Part shown: one piece after another, positions 13,878 to 19,274 of the stretch | How positions within the stretch are numbered: the stretch's first letter is position 1 | How the letters are laid out: each line of letters opens with the position of its first letter | Source: Microbacterium sp. | Lineage (GTDB): Bacteria > Actinomycetota > Actinomycetes > Actinomycetales > Microbacteriaceae | Length of the DNA stretch: 19,274 nt | Direction of reading: 5' to 3' | Assembly: GCF_003248605.1 (NCBI RefSeq) | Contig: NZ_QFPF01000044.1 | Span: forward strand, 1 to 19,274 | Position numbers and translations under genes: made by a program | Notes under the pieces: model-generated | Told to the model about the DNA's origin: nothing | The model's database searches: none | What the model saw: the letters and a program-made list of their open reading frames with translations, nothing else

Positions 13878-14522
13878 ATGCCCATTGACGCGCCTGCGCA
13901 GCGCCTCGAGGCCCACGGCTCCGCCCTGGCCGACGAGGTCTACGAACTTCTCGCCCAGGCCATCCTCGACGGCCGCCTGGCCGCCGGCGAGCGCCTCCGC
14001 GATGTCGAGATCGCCGAGCTCTACGGCATCTCGCGCACGCCCGTGCGCGAGGCCATCCAACGCCTCGAGCGCCAAGGACTGGTCGAGGTCGCCGCCCACC
14101 GCTACACACGGGTGTCGACGCCCGACGAATCGGCGCAGGCCGAGGCGACCGAATTCATCGGACGGCTGAGCGGCACCGCGACGAGCCTCGCCATGCTCCG
14201 CGCCAGCGATGAGCAGATCGCCCAGATGCTGACGGAGCTGGATGCCGTCATCGACGCCTGCGGCCGCGACGACGACCGCGAGCTGATGACGCGCATGGTT
14301 GCGTTCCACCGCTCGGCGACGATCGCCTCGGGAAACAGGCTGCTGATCAATGTCATCCGCGAGGTGAACCTGCCCGTGCAGCGCGTCGTCGGCGGCTGGC
14401 GCCCCTTCGGCGGCGATCACGAGCGGTGCGTCGACTCCTTCCGCCGTCTGCGAGCCGCGGTCGCCGCCCGCGACGAGGTTCTCGTCGAGCAGATCGTCCG
14501 CGAGCAGCATCCCCTGGCCTGA
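13878..14522 (+). CDS. GntR-family (FadR/FCD type) transcriptional regulator
   Basis: 214 residues from ATG 13878. The winged helix-turn-helix is at about 17-80: ALADEVYELLAQAILDGRLAAGERL, then ELYGISRTPVREAIQRLERQGLVEV, the hallmark of GntR regulators. The remaining all-helical part (about 90-214) fits the FCD ligand domain, with the H-R-S motif (FHRSATIASGN) and a late His in EQHPLA; FCD proteins often bind a metal and an organic acid. Ligand and targets are unknown. The start is uncertain: ATG 13806 or 13809 in the same frame has a better Shine-Dalgarno (GGAGGA) and would add a 24-residue low-complexity N-terminus. The gene is divergent from the cold-shock gene and followed by the acetyltransferase gene. 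Confidence 0.92.
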   Translation: MPIDAPAQRLEAHGSALADEVYELLAQAILDGRLAAGERLRDVEIAELYGISRTPVREAIQRLERQGLVEVAAHRYTRVSTPDESAQAEATEFIGRLSGTATSLAMLRASDEQIAQMLTELDAVIDACGRDDDRELMTRMVAFHRSATIASGNRLLINVIREVNLPVQRVVGGWRPFGGDHERCVDSFRRLRAAVAARDEVLVEQIVREQHPLA

Positions 14523-14565
14523 CACCGCGCCGATCGGGCGGTACCCACCGGTCGCCGCCCGCGCG

Positions 14566-14571
14566 TAGGGT
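14566..14571 (+). promoter_or_regulatory. putative -10 element of the GNAT gene (TAGGGT), leaderless start
   Basis: TAGGGT ends 6 nt before ATG 14578 in the 55-bp gap after the GntR gene. There is no Shine-Dalgarno before the ATG, and no clear -35. Confidence 0.5.
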
Positions 14572-14577
14572 GTCGCC

Positions 14578-15069
14578 ATGGCCCACATCGAGCTGCGCCC
14601 GCTCGACGACGACGATGTCGACGCCGTGTTCGAGATGATGCGCGACCCTGAGGCCGTGCGCCTCGCGGCGTTCACGGCGCAGCATCCCGACGACCGCCCG
14701 TCTTTCGACGAATGGATGTCGCGGCACCGCACCGCGCCCGACATCGAGTTCTTCGCGGTGACGGAGAACGGCGGGTTCGCGGGCACCGCCGCCCTGTTCA
14801 CGGTCGACGGCGAGCGCGAGGTGACCTACTGGCTCGCGCGGCACGCGTGGGGACGGGGAATCGCCACCGCCGCACTGCGCCTGCTCATCGCGTTCGAGGC
14901 GGAGCGCCCGCTGTTCGCGCGGGTGGCCTCGCACAACCTCGCCTCGCTCGCGGTGCTGGAGAAGAACGGCTTCACGGAGGTGTCGCGCACGACGTCGTTC
15001 GCACCCGGCTTGGGGCGCGAGGCCGAGGAGCGCCTGTACGCACTCCTGCCGGCCATCGACGGATACTGA
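14578..15069 (+). CDS. GNAT-family N-acetyltransferase, RimJ/RimL type
   Basis: 163 residues. The fold pattern of Acetyltransf_3 (RimJ/RimL-like) enzymes is clear: an N-terminal LRPLDDDDVDAVFEM, a central strand FFAVTENGGFAGTAAL, the acetyl-CoA pyrophosphate loop WGRGIATAALRLLI (91-104), and the closing NLASLAVLEKNGFTEV (120-135). It transfers an acetyl group from acetyl-CoA to an amine, perhaps a protein N-terminus or a small molecule; the substrate cannot be told. It is probably soluble and cytosolic. It lies 55 bp after the GntR gene with its own apparent promoter. A partner role with the GntR regulator is possible but not shown. Confidence 0.9.
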   Translation: MAHIELRPLDDDDVDAVFEMMRDPEAVRLAAFTAQHPDDRPSFDEWMSRHRTAPDIEFFAVTENGGFAGTAALFTVDGEREVTYWLARHAWGRGIATAALRLLIAFEAERPLFARVASHNLASLAVLEKNGFTEVSRTTSFAPGLGREAEERLYALLPAIDGY

Positions 15070-15091
15070 CGCCGCCGCGCCGCGCACCCGC

Positions 15092-15111
15092 GGCCGGTGA
15101 CGCAGCCGGCC
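15092..15111 (+). other. Short GC-rich stem-loop after the GNAT gene
   Basis: GGCCGG pairs with CCGGCC across an 8-nt loop, 22 nt past the stop codon. There is no T-tract, so it is at best a weak or Rho-assisted end of transcription. Confidence 0.25.
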
Positions 15112-15139
15112 CTCGCCGCCTGCCCAGCCCACGCCGCCA

Positions 15140-15209
15140 CCCAGCCCGCGCTCGCCTGTCACAAAATGCGGGTCGCGACGCCGCACACCCGCACAAAGCG
15201 ACAGGCGAG
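15140..15209. repeat. Palindromic repeat unit, copy 1 of tandem pair (70 bp)
   Basis: The unit contains nested inverted repeats: CTCGCCTGTC pairs with GACAGGCGAG, and inside this TGCGGGT pairs with ACCCGCA around a 13-nt loop, with a 6-by-6 unpaired internal loop (ACAAAA opposite CAAAGC). It is identical to the second copy 84 bp downstream. The structure resembles REP/BIME-type extragenic palindromes. The 314-bp gap between the GNAT gene and the tRNA region is filled by these two units, a small stem-loop and the tRNA terminator. Confidence 0.85.
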
Positions 15210-15223
15210 CAGCATCCGCCCCG

Positions 15224-15293
15224 CCCAGCCCGCGCTCGCCTGTCACAAAATGCGGGTCGCGACGCCGCACACCCGCACAAAGCGACAGGCGAG
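15224..15293. repeat. Palindromic repeat unit, copy 2 of tandem pair (70 bp)
   Basis: All 70 bases are the same as copy 1, with a 14-bp spacer between the copies. The absence of any mismatch points to recent duplication or ongoing gene conversion. An open frame runs through both units and would encode a repeated peptide, but it is judged spurious because the DNA palindrome accounts for the conservation. Confidence 0.85.
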
Positions 15294-15340
15294 AAGCACT
15301 CTCGGCGATCGGCGACCCGGGCGGGGGCCGCCGCCGTGGG

Positions 15341-15385
15341 CACAGAACGAAAAAGGGCCCCATCCGGGACCCTTTTCGTTCTGTG
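15341..15385 (-). terminator. Intrinsic terminator of tRNA-Leu
   Basis: A long hairpin directly downstream of the tRNA on the minus strand: CACAGAACGAAAAAGGG pairs with CCCTTTTCGTTCTGTG with one bulged A, then GGGCCC-type bases close to an ATCC loop with one mismatch. Read on the minus strand the descending arm contains CCCTTTTTCG, giving the U-tract. Its first two bases overlap the 3' end of the mature tRNA. Confidence 0.8.
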
Positions 15386-15467
15386 CGCGAGGGGGGACTT
15401 GAACCCCCACGCCCTTGCGGGCACTGGCACCTGAAGCCAGCGCGTCTACCTATTCCGCCACTCGCGC
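15384..15467 (-). tRNA. tRNA-Leu (anticodon CAG)
   Basis: The minus strand folds as a class II tRNA of 84 nt. Acceptor GCGCGAG pairs with CTCGCGC, with discriminator A. The anticodon stem CTGGC/GCCAG holds the loop TTCAGGT, giving anticodon CAG at 15433-15431 and reading CTG codons. A long variable arm (TGCCCGCAAGGGCGT) is diagnostic of Leu/Ser, and the T-arm is GGGGG-TTCAAGT-CCCCC. CCA is not encoded. It is divergent from fhaA. A tRNA-Leu beside fhaA is, from memory, also found in Mycobacterium tuberculosis (leuT). Confidence 0.97.
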
Positions 15468-15470
15468 GAC

Positions 15471-15490
15471 GCGGACGACACACCGTCCGC
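15471..15490 (-). other. Hairpin in the tRNA-Leu 5' leader
   Basis: GCGGACG pairs with CGTCCGC around a 6-nt loop, starting 4 nt upstream of the mature tRNA 5' end. It may shape the precursor for RNase P cleavage or be incidental. Confidence 0.3.
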
Positions 15491-15504
15491 AACTCAACTT
15501 CCCG

Positions 15505-15510
15505 AGGATA
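15505..15510 (-). promoter_or_regulatory. putative tRNA-Leu -10 element (TATCCT)
   Basis: On the minus strand TATCCT lies about 37 nt upstream of the mature tRNA 5' end. TCGAGA, matching four of six bases of the -35 consensus, occurs 18 bp further upstream. Confidence 0.5.
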
Positions 15511-15578
15511 TCACGGCGCTTCGCGCCCTCTCGACGCGCGTCGACAGGTGCTCTGCGAGCCCGTACAGGGTGGCTGAC

Positions 15579-15584
15579 TACGAT
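15579..15584 (+). promoter_or_regulatory. putative fhaA-operon -10 element (TACGAT)
   Basis: TACGAT fits TAnnnT and would start the fhaA-fhaB-pstP-SEDS transcript near 15591, leaving a leader of about 26 nt that includes the GAGGAG ribosome binding site. No clear -35 is visible. Confidence 0.5.
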
Positions 15585-15616
15585 AGGCCTACCATCCGCC
15601 CCGCCTGAGGAGCCCC

Positions 15617-16360
15617 GTGGGACTACTTGACAGCTTCGAGAAGGGTCTCGAGCGCGCCGTGAACGGCGCCTTCGCGAAGACCTTCCGCAGCGGCATCCAG
15701 CCCGTCGAGATCGCCTCGGCACTGCGCCGAGAGCTCGACACCAAGGCCGCCGTCGTCAGCCGCGACCGCATCCTCGCGCCCAACACCTTCGGCGTCGAAC
15801 TCGCGCCCGATGACTTCGTGACGATGAGCGCGCTCGGCGCCACCCTGATCGACGAACTCGACACCCTCGTGCAGAAGCATGCCAAGGCGCAGGGATACAC
15901 CTTCGCCGGCGCCGTCACGATCGCGCTGTCGGCGGACCCGCAGCTCTCTGCCGGCACCCTGCGCGTAGCCTCCCGCACCGAAGAGGGGCGGGTGTCCTGG
16001 CGTGCCGTCGTCGACATCGACGGCACTCGTCACCCCCTGCGCGGCAGCCGCACCGTCATCGGCCGCGGCAGCGACGCCGACATCACGATCCCCGACCCCG
16101 GCACGAGCCGCAAGCACGTCGAGATCCTCTGGGACGGCGAGCGCGCCATGGTGCGCGACCTCGGTTCGACCAACGGGACGACCCTCGACGGACGCCGCGT
16201 CGCCGAAGCACCCCTCGCCCCGGATTCGGTCGTGCGCATCGGGCGCACCGAGATCGTGTTTCACGTCGTCGCCCAGGCGCGCGCCGAACGGCCGCCGGTG
16301 CCCCCGCTGCCCGACCTCACCCAGGCGTACGACACCCGCCGCGGGGACGGGCGCGCATGA
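15617..16360 (+). CDS. fhaA: FhaA-like protein: DUF3662 plus FHA domain
   Basis: 247 residues from GTG 15617, with GAGGAG 5 nt upstream. The N-terminal DUF3662 domain covers about 1-118 (GLLDSFEKGLERAVNGAFAK ... GYTFAGAVTIALSADPQL). A C-terminal FHA domain (about 127-218) has the phosphothreonine-binding residues: Gly149-Arg150 in IGRGSDADI, Ser164-Arg-Lys-His167, and Ser184-Thr-Asn-Gly187. FhaA reads out Ser/Thr kinase signalling and, in mycobacteria, binds the phosphorylated pseudokinase domain of MviN/MurJ to control peptidoglycan synthesis. The M. tuberculosis protein is over 500 residues with a long linker; this one is compact, joining the two domains directly. It is first in the operon and overlaps fhaB by ATGA. 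Confidence 0.93.
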   Translation: MGLLDSFEKGLERAVNGAFAKTFRSGIQPVEIASALRRELDTKAAVVSRDRILAPNTFGVELAPDDFVTMSALGATLIDELDTLVQKHAKAQGYTFAGAVTIALSADPQLSAGTLRVASRTEEGRVSWRAVVDIDGTRHPLRGSRTVIGRGSDADITIPDPGTSRKHVEILWDGERAMVRDLGSTNGTTLDGRRVAEAPLAPDSVVRIGRTEIVFHVVAQARAERPPVPPLPDLTQAYDTRRGDGRA

Positions 16361-16902
16361 GCGAGCTCACCCTGCTGCTGCTGCGCATCGGGTTCCTGCT
16401 GCTGCTGTGGGCCTTCGTCTTCGTGGTCGTCTACTCGATGCGCGCCGACCTGTTCGGCGTCAAGGTGCGCCGCATGCCCGAACCGGCGACGGATGCTGCC
16501 GCGCCGGCACCGACCGCGGCCTCGCTGCCGCCCGCGCCGGCACCGACGGCCAGGCCCCCGCGACCTTCCCGCCCCGCCCGGTCGTCCCCCGGCGGGCTCG
16601 CCACCACCGACGACGTCTCGCGCATCGTGATCACCTCCGGTCCGAAGGCGGGACTCGAGTTGCCCCTGGGCACCGAGCCGCTCACGATCGGGCGCTCGAG
16701 CGAGTCGGGGCTCGTCATCCGCGACGACTACACCTCGAGCCACCACGCGAGGCTCGTGCTGTGGGGCGAGCAGTGGATGATCCAGGACCTCGACTCGACG
16801 AACGGCACCTGGCACGACGGCACCCGGGTGCACGCGCCCACCCCCGTCACGATCGGTGCGCCGATCAAGGTGGGCGCGACGACATTCGAGCTGCGGTCAT
16901 AG
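16357..16902 (+). CDS. fhaB: FhaB-like membrane protein with FHA domain (FipA)
   Basis: 181 residues. A single N-terminal membrane helix (about 5-27, Leu-rich) is followed by a short basic stretch, a Pro/Ala-rich linker (about 40-80), and an FHA domain (about 88-180). The FHA signature residues are Gly112-Arg113 in LTIGRSSESGLV, Ser127-Ser-His-His130, and Ser147-Thr-Asn-Gly150. The phosphopeptide reader would face the cytoplasm and recruit phosphorylated division or cell-wall proteins; in mycobacteria FipA links FtsZ and FtsQ. It overlaps fhaA by four bases and precedes pstP by 3 bp, so the three are almost surely co-translated. Confidence 0.93.
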   Translation: MSELTLLLLRIGFLLLLWAFVFVVVYSMRADLFGVKVRRMPEPATDAAAPAPTAASLPPAPAPTARPPRPSRPARSSPGGLATTDDVSRIVITSGPKAGLELPLGTEPLTIGRSSESGLVIRDDYTSSHHARLVLWGEQWMIQDLDSTNGTWHDGTRVHAPTPVTIGAPIKVGATTFELRS

Positions 16903-16905
16903 GCC

Positions 16906-18144
16906 ATGGTCTTCGAGGGCTCGTCCGTCGCGCTGTCGCACACCGGCAAGGTGCGATCGAACAACCAGGACTCCGGCTACGCCGGGTCCAACCTGTTCGT
17001 CGTCGCCGACGGCATGGGTGGCCACGCCGGGGGCGACGTGGCATCCTCGCTCGCGATCCGCCACCTCGAAGATCTCGACCGACCGTTCGCGTCGACCGCC
17101 GAGGCGGAACGGACGCTGCGCGACACGATCACCGAAACCGCGGCCGACCTCATCGACATGGTTGCGCGCAAACCCGAGCTCTCGGGCATGGGCACAACCG
17201 TCAGCGCGCTCGTCATGGTCGACGAGTACGCAGTCATCGCGCACATCGGCGACTCGCGGGTCTACCTGCTGCGTGACGGACAGCTCACCCAGATCACCGC
17301 CGACCACACCTTCGTGCAGCGCCTCGTGGACTCGGGGCGCATCACGGTCGAGGAGGCGCGCTACCACCCTCGCCGCTCGGTGCTCATGCGAGTGCTCGGT
17401 GACATGGACGCCCATCCCGAGGTCGACACGTTCATCATGGCGACACAGCCCGGCGATCGCTGGCTGCTCTGCTCCGACGGACTCTCCGGTGTCGTCGACG
17501 ACACCCACACCGCCAAGGCCCTCAGCCAGGGGCTCACCCCCGCACGCACCGCGGACCTCCTCCTCAAGCAGGCGCTCGACGGCGGCGCACCCGACAACGT
17601 GACGATCGTGATCGTGGATGTCGGGGGCTCTCACCCCGTGGTGACGGGAACGCCGACGATCGTGGGATCGGCATCCACCCCTCTCGAAGTGGACGTCCCG
17701 GCCGCGCGACCCGGCTGGGGCGGGTGGCTGCACCCCAACCGCCAGGCGGCCAACGAGCCGACGCACTTCGAGCCGGCGGCGGAGTTCCTCGAGGAGCTCA
17801 TCGAAGAGGATCGTCGCCGCGCGCGACGTCGCCGGATCGGTTGGATCATCGGCGCCGTCGTGGTCGTGGTCGTGCTCGCCATCGGCACGCTGCTCGCCTA
17901 CAACTGGACGCAGACCCGGTTCTTCGTCGGTGCCGACGACAACACCGTCGTCATCTTCAAGGGGATCCAGCAGGACCTGGGCCCGATCCCGCTCTCATCC
18001 GAGTACGAGGACACCGGAATCGCGCTCGATGACCTGCCCTCCTTCTCACGTCAGACGGTCGAATCCACGATCTCGGCGGGCTCCCTCGCCGAGGCACAAG
18101 AGATCGTCGACCGCCTTCGCCGCACCGCGGAGGCCAACCGATGA
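16906..18144 (+). CDS. pstP: PP2C-type Ser/Thr protein phosphatase (PstP)
   Basis: 412 residues. The catalytic PPM/PP2C domain (about 1-240) shows Arg17 (KVRSNNQDSG), the metal ligands Asp35-Gly36 (VVADGMGGHAGGD), Asp116 (HIGDSRVYLL), Asp191 (SDGLSG) and Asp230 (DNVTIV). A juxtamembrane Asp/Glu- and Arg-rich stretch (about 290-310) leads into one membrane helix (about 311-332). A short extracellular part of about 80 residues follows, ending TAEANR. PstP reverses PknA/PknB phosphorylation of division and cell-wall proteins, and so acts with FhaA and FhaB. It has no strong Shine-Dalgarno, but starts 3 bp after fhaB. The next gene overlaps it by four bases (ATGA). Confidence 0.95.
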   Translation: MVFEGSSVALSHTGKVRSNNQDSGYAGSNLFVVADGMGGHAGGDVASSLAIRHLEDLDRPFASTAEAERTLRDTITETAADLIDMVARKPELSGMGTTVSALVMVDEYAVIAHIGDSRVYLLRDGQLTQITADHTFVQRLVDSGRITVEEARYHPRRSVLMRVLGDMDAHPEVDTFIMATQPGDRWLLCSDGLSGVVDDTHTAKALSQGLTPARTADLLLKQALDGGAPDNVTIVIVDVGGSHPVVTGTPTIVGSASTPLEVDVPAARPGWGGWLHPNRQAANEPTHFEPAAEFLEELIEEDRRRARRRRIGWIIGAVVVVVVLAIGTLLAYNWTQTRFFVGADDNTVVIFKGIQQDLGPIPLSSEYEDTGIALDDLPSFSRQTVESTISAGSLAEAQEIVDRLRRTAEANR

Positions 18145-19274
18145 GCGCGTCCGTGACAGGTCCCGGCGCCGAGACGTCGCAGATCTCGGCCGACACGACG
18201 GTCGTGCGGGCACTGCGCAAACTGCGCACGCCGCAGACCCAGCGCAATCGCGAGCTGTGGCTCCTGCTGCTCGCCTTCGCCATCAGCGGCGGCGCGATCG
18301 CGCTCGTACAGCTGGGCGCGCTCGGGGCCGTCGACTGGTCGATCCTGATCTACGCGGGGGTGCTGGCAGCGCTCGTGCTCGCGCTGCACATCGTGCTGCG
18401 CTTCACCGCCCCCAACGCCGATCCGATCGTGGTGCCCATCGCGACCGTGCTCACCGGGCTCGGCATCGCCATGATCTACCGCATCGATCTCGCGGCTCCG
18501 CTCGGCGGCTGGGACGCCTACTCCACGCGGCAGATGGTGTGGACGGCGATCGCGGTCGCCTGCGCGGTGGCCGTCGTGCTCATGCTGCGCAACTACCGAG
18601 TGCTCTTCCGCTACACCTACATCTTCGGGCTCGTGGGCCTCGTGCTGCTGATCCTCCCCGTCGTGCCGGGGCTTGCCGCCGAAGGCACGGGCGCCGCCGT
18701 GTGGGTCTCGATCGGTGGCTTCTTCTCGTTCCAGCCGGCAGAGCTCGCCAAGATCTGCCTGGCGATCTTCTTCGCCGGCTACCTCGTCCGTACGCGCGAG
18801 AGCCTGACCTCGACGGGGCACCGCTTCCTCGGGATGACGTGGCCCCGTGCCCGCGAGATCGGGCCCCTGCTCGTGATCTGGCTGATCTCGCTCGGCATCA
18901 TCGTGCTACAGCGTGACCTCGGCACCGGTGTGCTCGTGTTCGGCATGTTCGTCGCGATGCTCTACACCGCGACGGGACGCACGAGCTGGGCGCTGATGGG
19001 CATCGCCCTCGCGGCCATCGGGGTCGTCATCGCCTCACAGGTGATGACGTATGTCGGCTCCCGCGTCTCCGCCTGGTGGAACGCGTTCGACCCCGAGGTC
19101 ATCGAGCGGCCGGCGGGCAGCTATCAGCTCGTGCAGGGCATCTTCGGCCTCGCGCAGGGGGGCCTGATCGGCACGGGGCTCGGCCAGGGCCGGCCCTACC
19201 TGACCCCCCTGTCGCAGAGCGACTACATCCTGCCGAGCCTCGGAGAGGAGCTCGGGCTGTTCGGGGTCTTCGCG
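18141..19274 (+). CDS. rodA: SEDS-family peptidoglycan glycosyltransferase (RodA/FtsW), cut by window end
   Basis: 378 codons are present and the frame runs open to the edge. After a polar N-terminus (about 1-38) there are about 10 membrane helices. SEDS motifs are clear: FSFQPAELAKI (196-206), QRDLGTGVLVF (257-267), FDPE with Asp317 in the large extracellular loop (the conserved Asp of RodA/FtsW), GSYQLVQGIFGLAQGGLIGTGLGQG (326-350), and SDYILPSLGEELG (360-372). It polymerises lipid II into glycan strands with a partner class B penicillin-binding protein. The pstP-rodA order suggests the pbpA and pknA/pknB genes follow beyond the window, so RodA is more likely than FtsW. The start ATG 18141 overlaps the pstP stop, with GGAGG 7 nt upstream. 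Confidence 0.94.
   Translation, partial: MSASVTGPGAETSQISADTTVVRALRKLRTPQTQRNRELWLLLLAFAISGGAIALVQLGALGAVDWSILIYAGVLAALVLALHIVLRFTAPNADPIVVPIATVLTGLGIAMIYRIDLAAPLGGWDAYSTRQMVWTAIAVACAVAVVLMLRNYRVLFRYTYIFGLVGLVLLILPVVPGLAAEGTGAAVWVSIGGFFSFQPAELAKICLAIFFAGYLVRTRESLTSTGHRFLGMTWPRAREIGPLLVIWLISLGIIVLQRDLGTGVLVFGMFVAMLYTATGRTSWALMGIALAAIGVVIASQVMTYVGSRVSAWWNAFDPEVIERPAGSYQLVQGIFGLAQGGLIGTGLGQGRPYLTPLSQSDYILPSLGEELGLFGVFA

Noticed and set aside
15140..15293. CRISPR array
   Set aside because: Only two units, each 70 bp, with a 14-bp spacer; no cas genes nearby.
15097..15402. Open frame encoding a peptide repeated twice
   Set aside because: The repetition comes from the palindromic DNA units; there is no ribosome binding site or leaderless -10, and the frame runs into the tRNA terminator.
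15384..15467. tRNA-Leu 3' end as an integrated-element attachment site
   Set aside because: No integrase, no second copy of the tRNA 3' end, and flanking genes follow the conserved chromosomal order.

Overview
The window is about 70% G+C, has almost no non-coding space, and is built of genes typical of a Gram-positive actinobacterium: a fused MrpA/B antiporter subunit, a NucS mismatch endonuclease, and the fhaA-fhaB-pstP-SEDS cell-division/signalling operon. Protein style, leaderless genes with TAGnnT -10 boxes and gene content suggest Microbacteriaceae, probably Microbacterium. That taxonomic call is inference, not a database result. The sequence looks like ordinary chromosome: no transposase, integrase, phage gene or CRISPR array was seen.

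Region 1 (1-6026, minus strand) is the mrp/mnh operon for a multisubunit Na+/H+ antiporter, transcribed right to left as mrpA(B)-C-D-E-F-G. Stop and start codons overlap at every junction, and mrpG is cut by the window edge. Region 2 (6085-8515) is a LacI-family regulator (minus) divergent from a YbjJ-like MFS transporter (plus). A perfect 20-bp palindrome between them has the LacI/GalR core AAnCGnTT and is placed to control both promoters. Region 3 (8540-13362, plus) holds nucS, a PGP-like HAD phosphatase, a membrane-anchored coiled-coil protein of unknown function, and a large protein joining a rhomboid-like membrane domain to an MprF-type DUF2156 domain. A convergent cold-shock protein gene with a clear intrinsic terminator closes this region.

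Region 4 (13651-15467) has a GntR/FadR-type regulator, a RimJ/L-type GNAT acetyltransferase, a 314-bp intergenic stretch with two identical 70-bp palindromic units in tandem, and a minus-strand tRNA-Leu(CAG) with its own terminator. Region 5 (15617-19274, plus) is fhaA-fhaB-pstP followed by a SEDS (RodA/FtsW) glycosyltransferase cut by the window end. These genes link Ser/Thr phosphorylation to cell-wall elongation and division.

The most distinctive signals are: (a) five plus-strand genes whose start codon lies exactly 6-7 nt after a TAGnnT hexamer, implying leaderless mRNAs; (b) the shared LacI operator; (c) the rhomboid-DUF2156 fusion with an apparent Ser/His pair; (d) the tandem palindromic repeat. 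I found no convincing wholly new multigene system; the best candidates for undescribed function are the coiled-coil protein and its rhomboid-DUF2156 neighbour.
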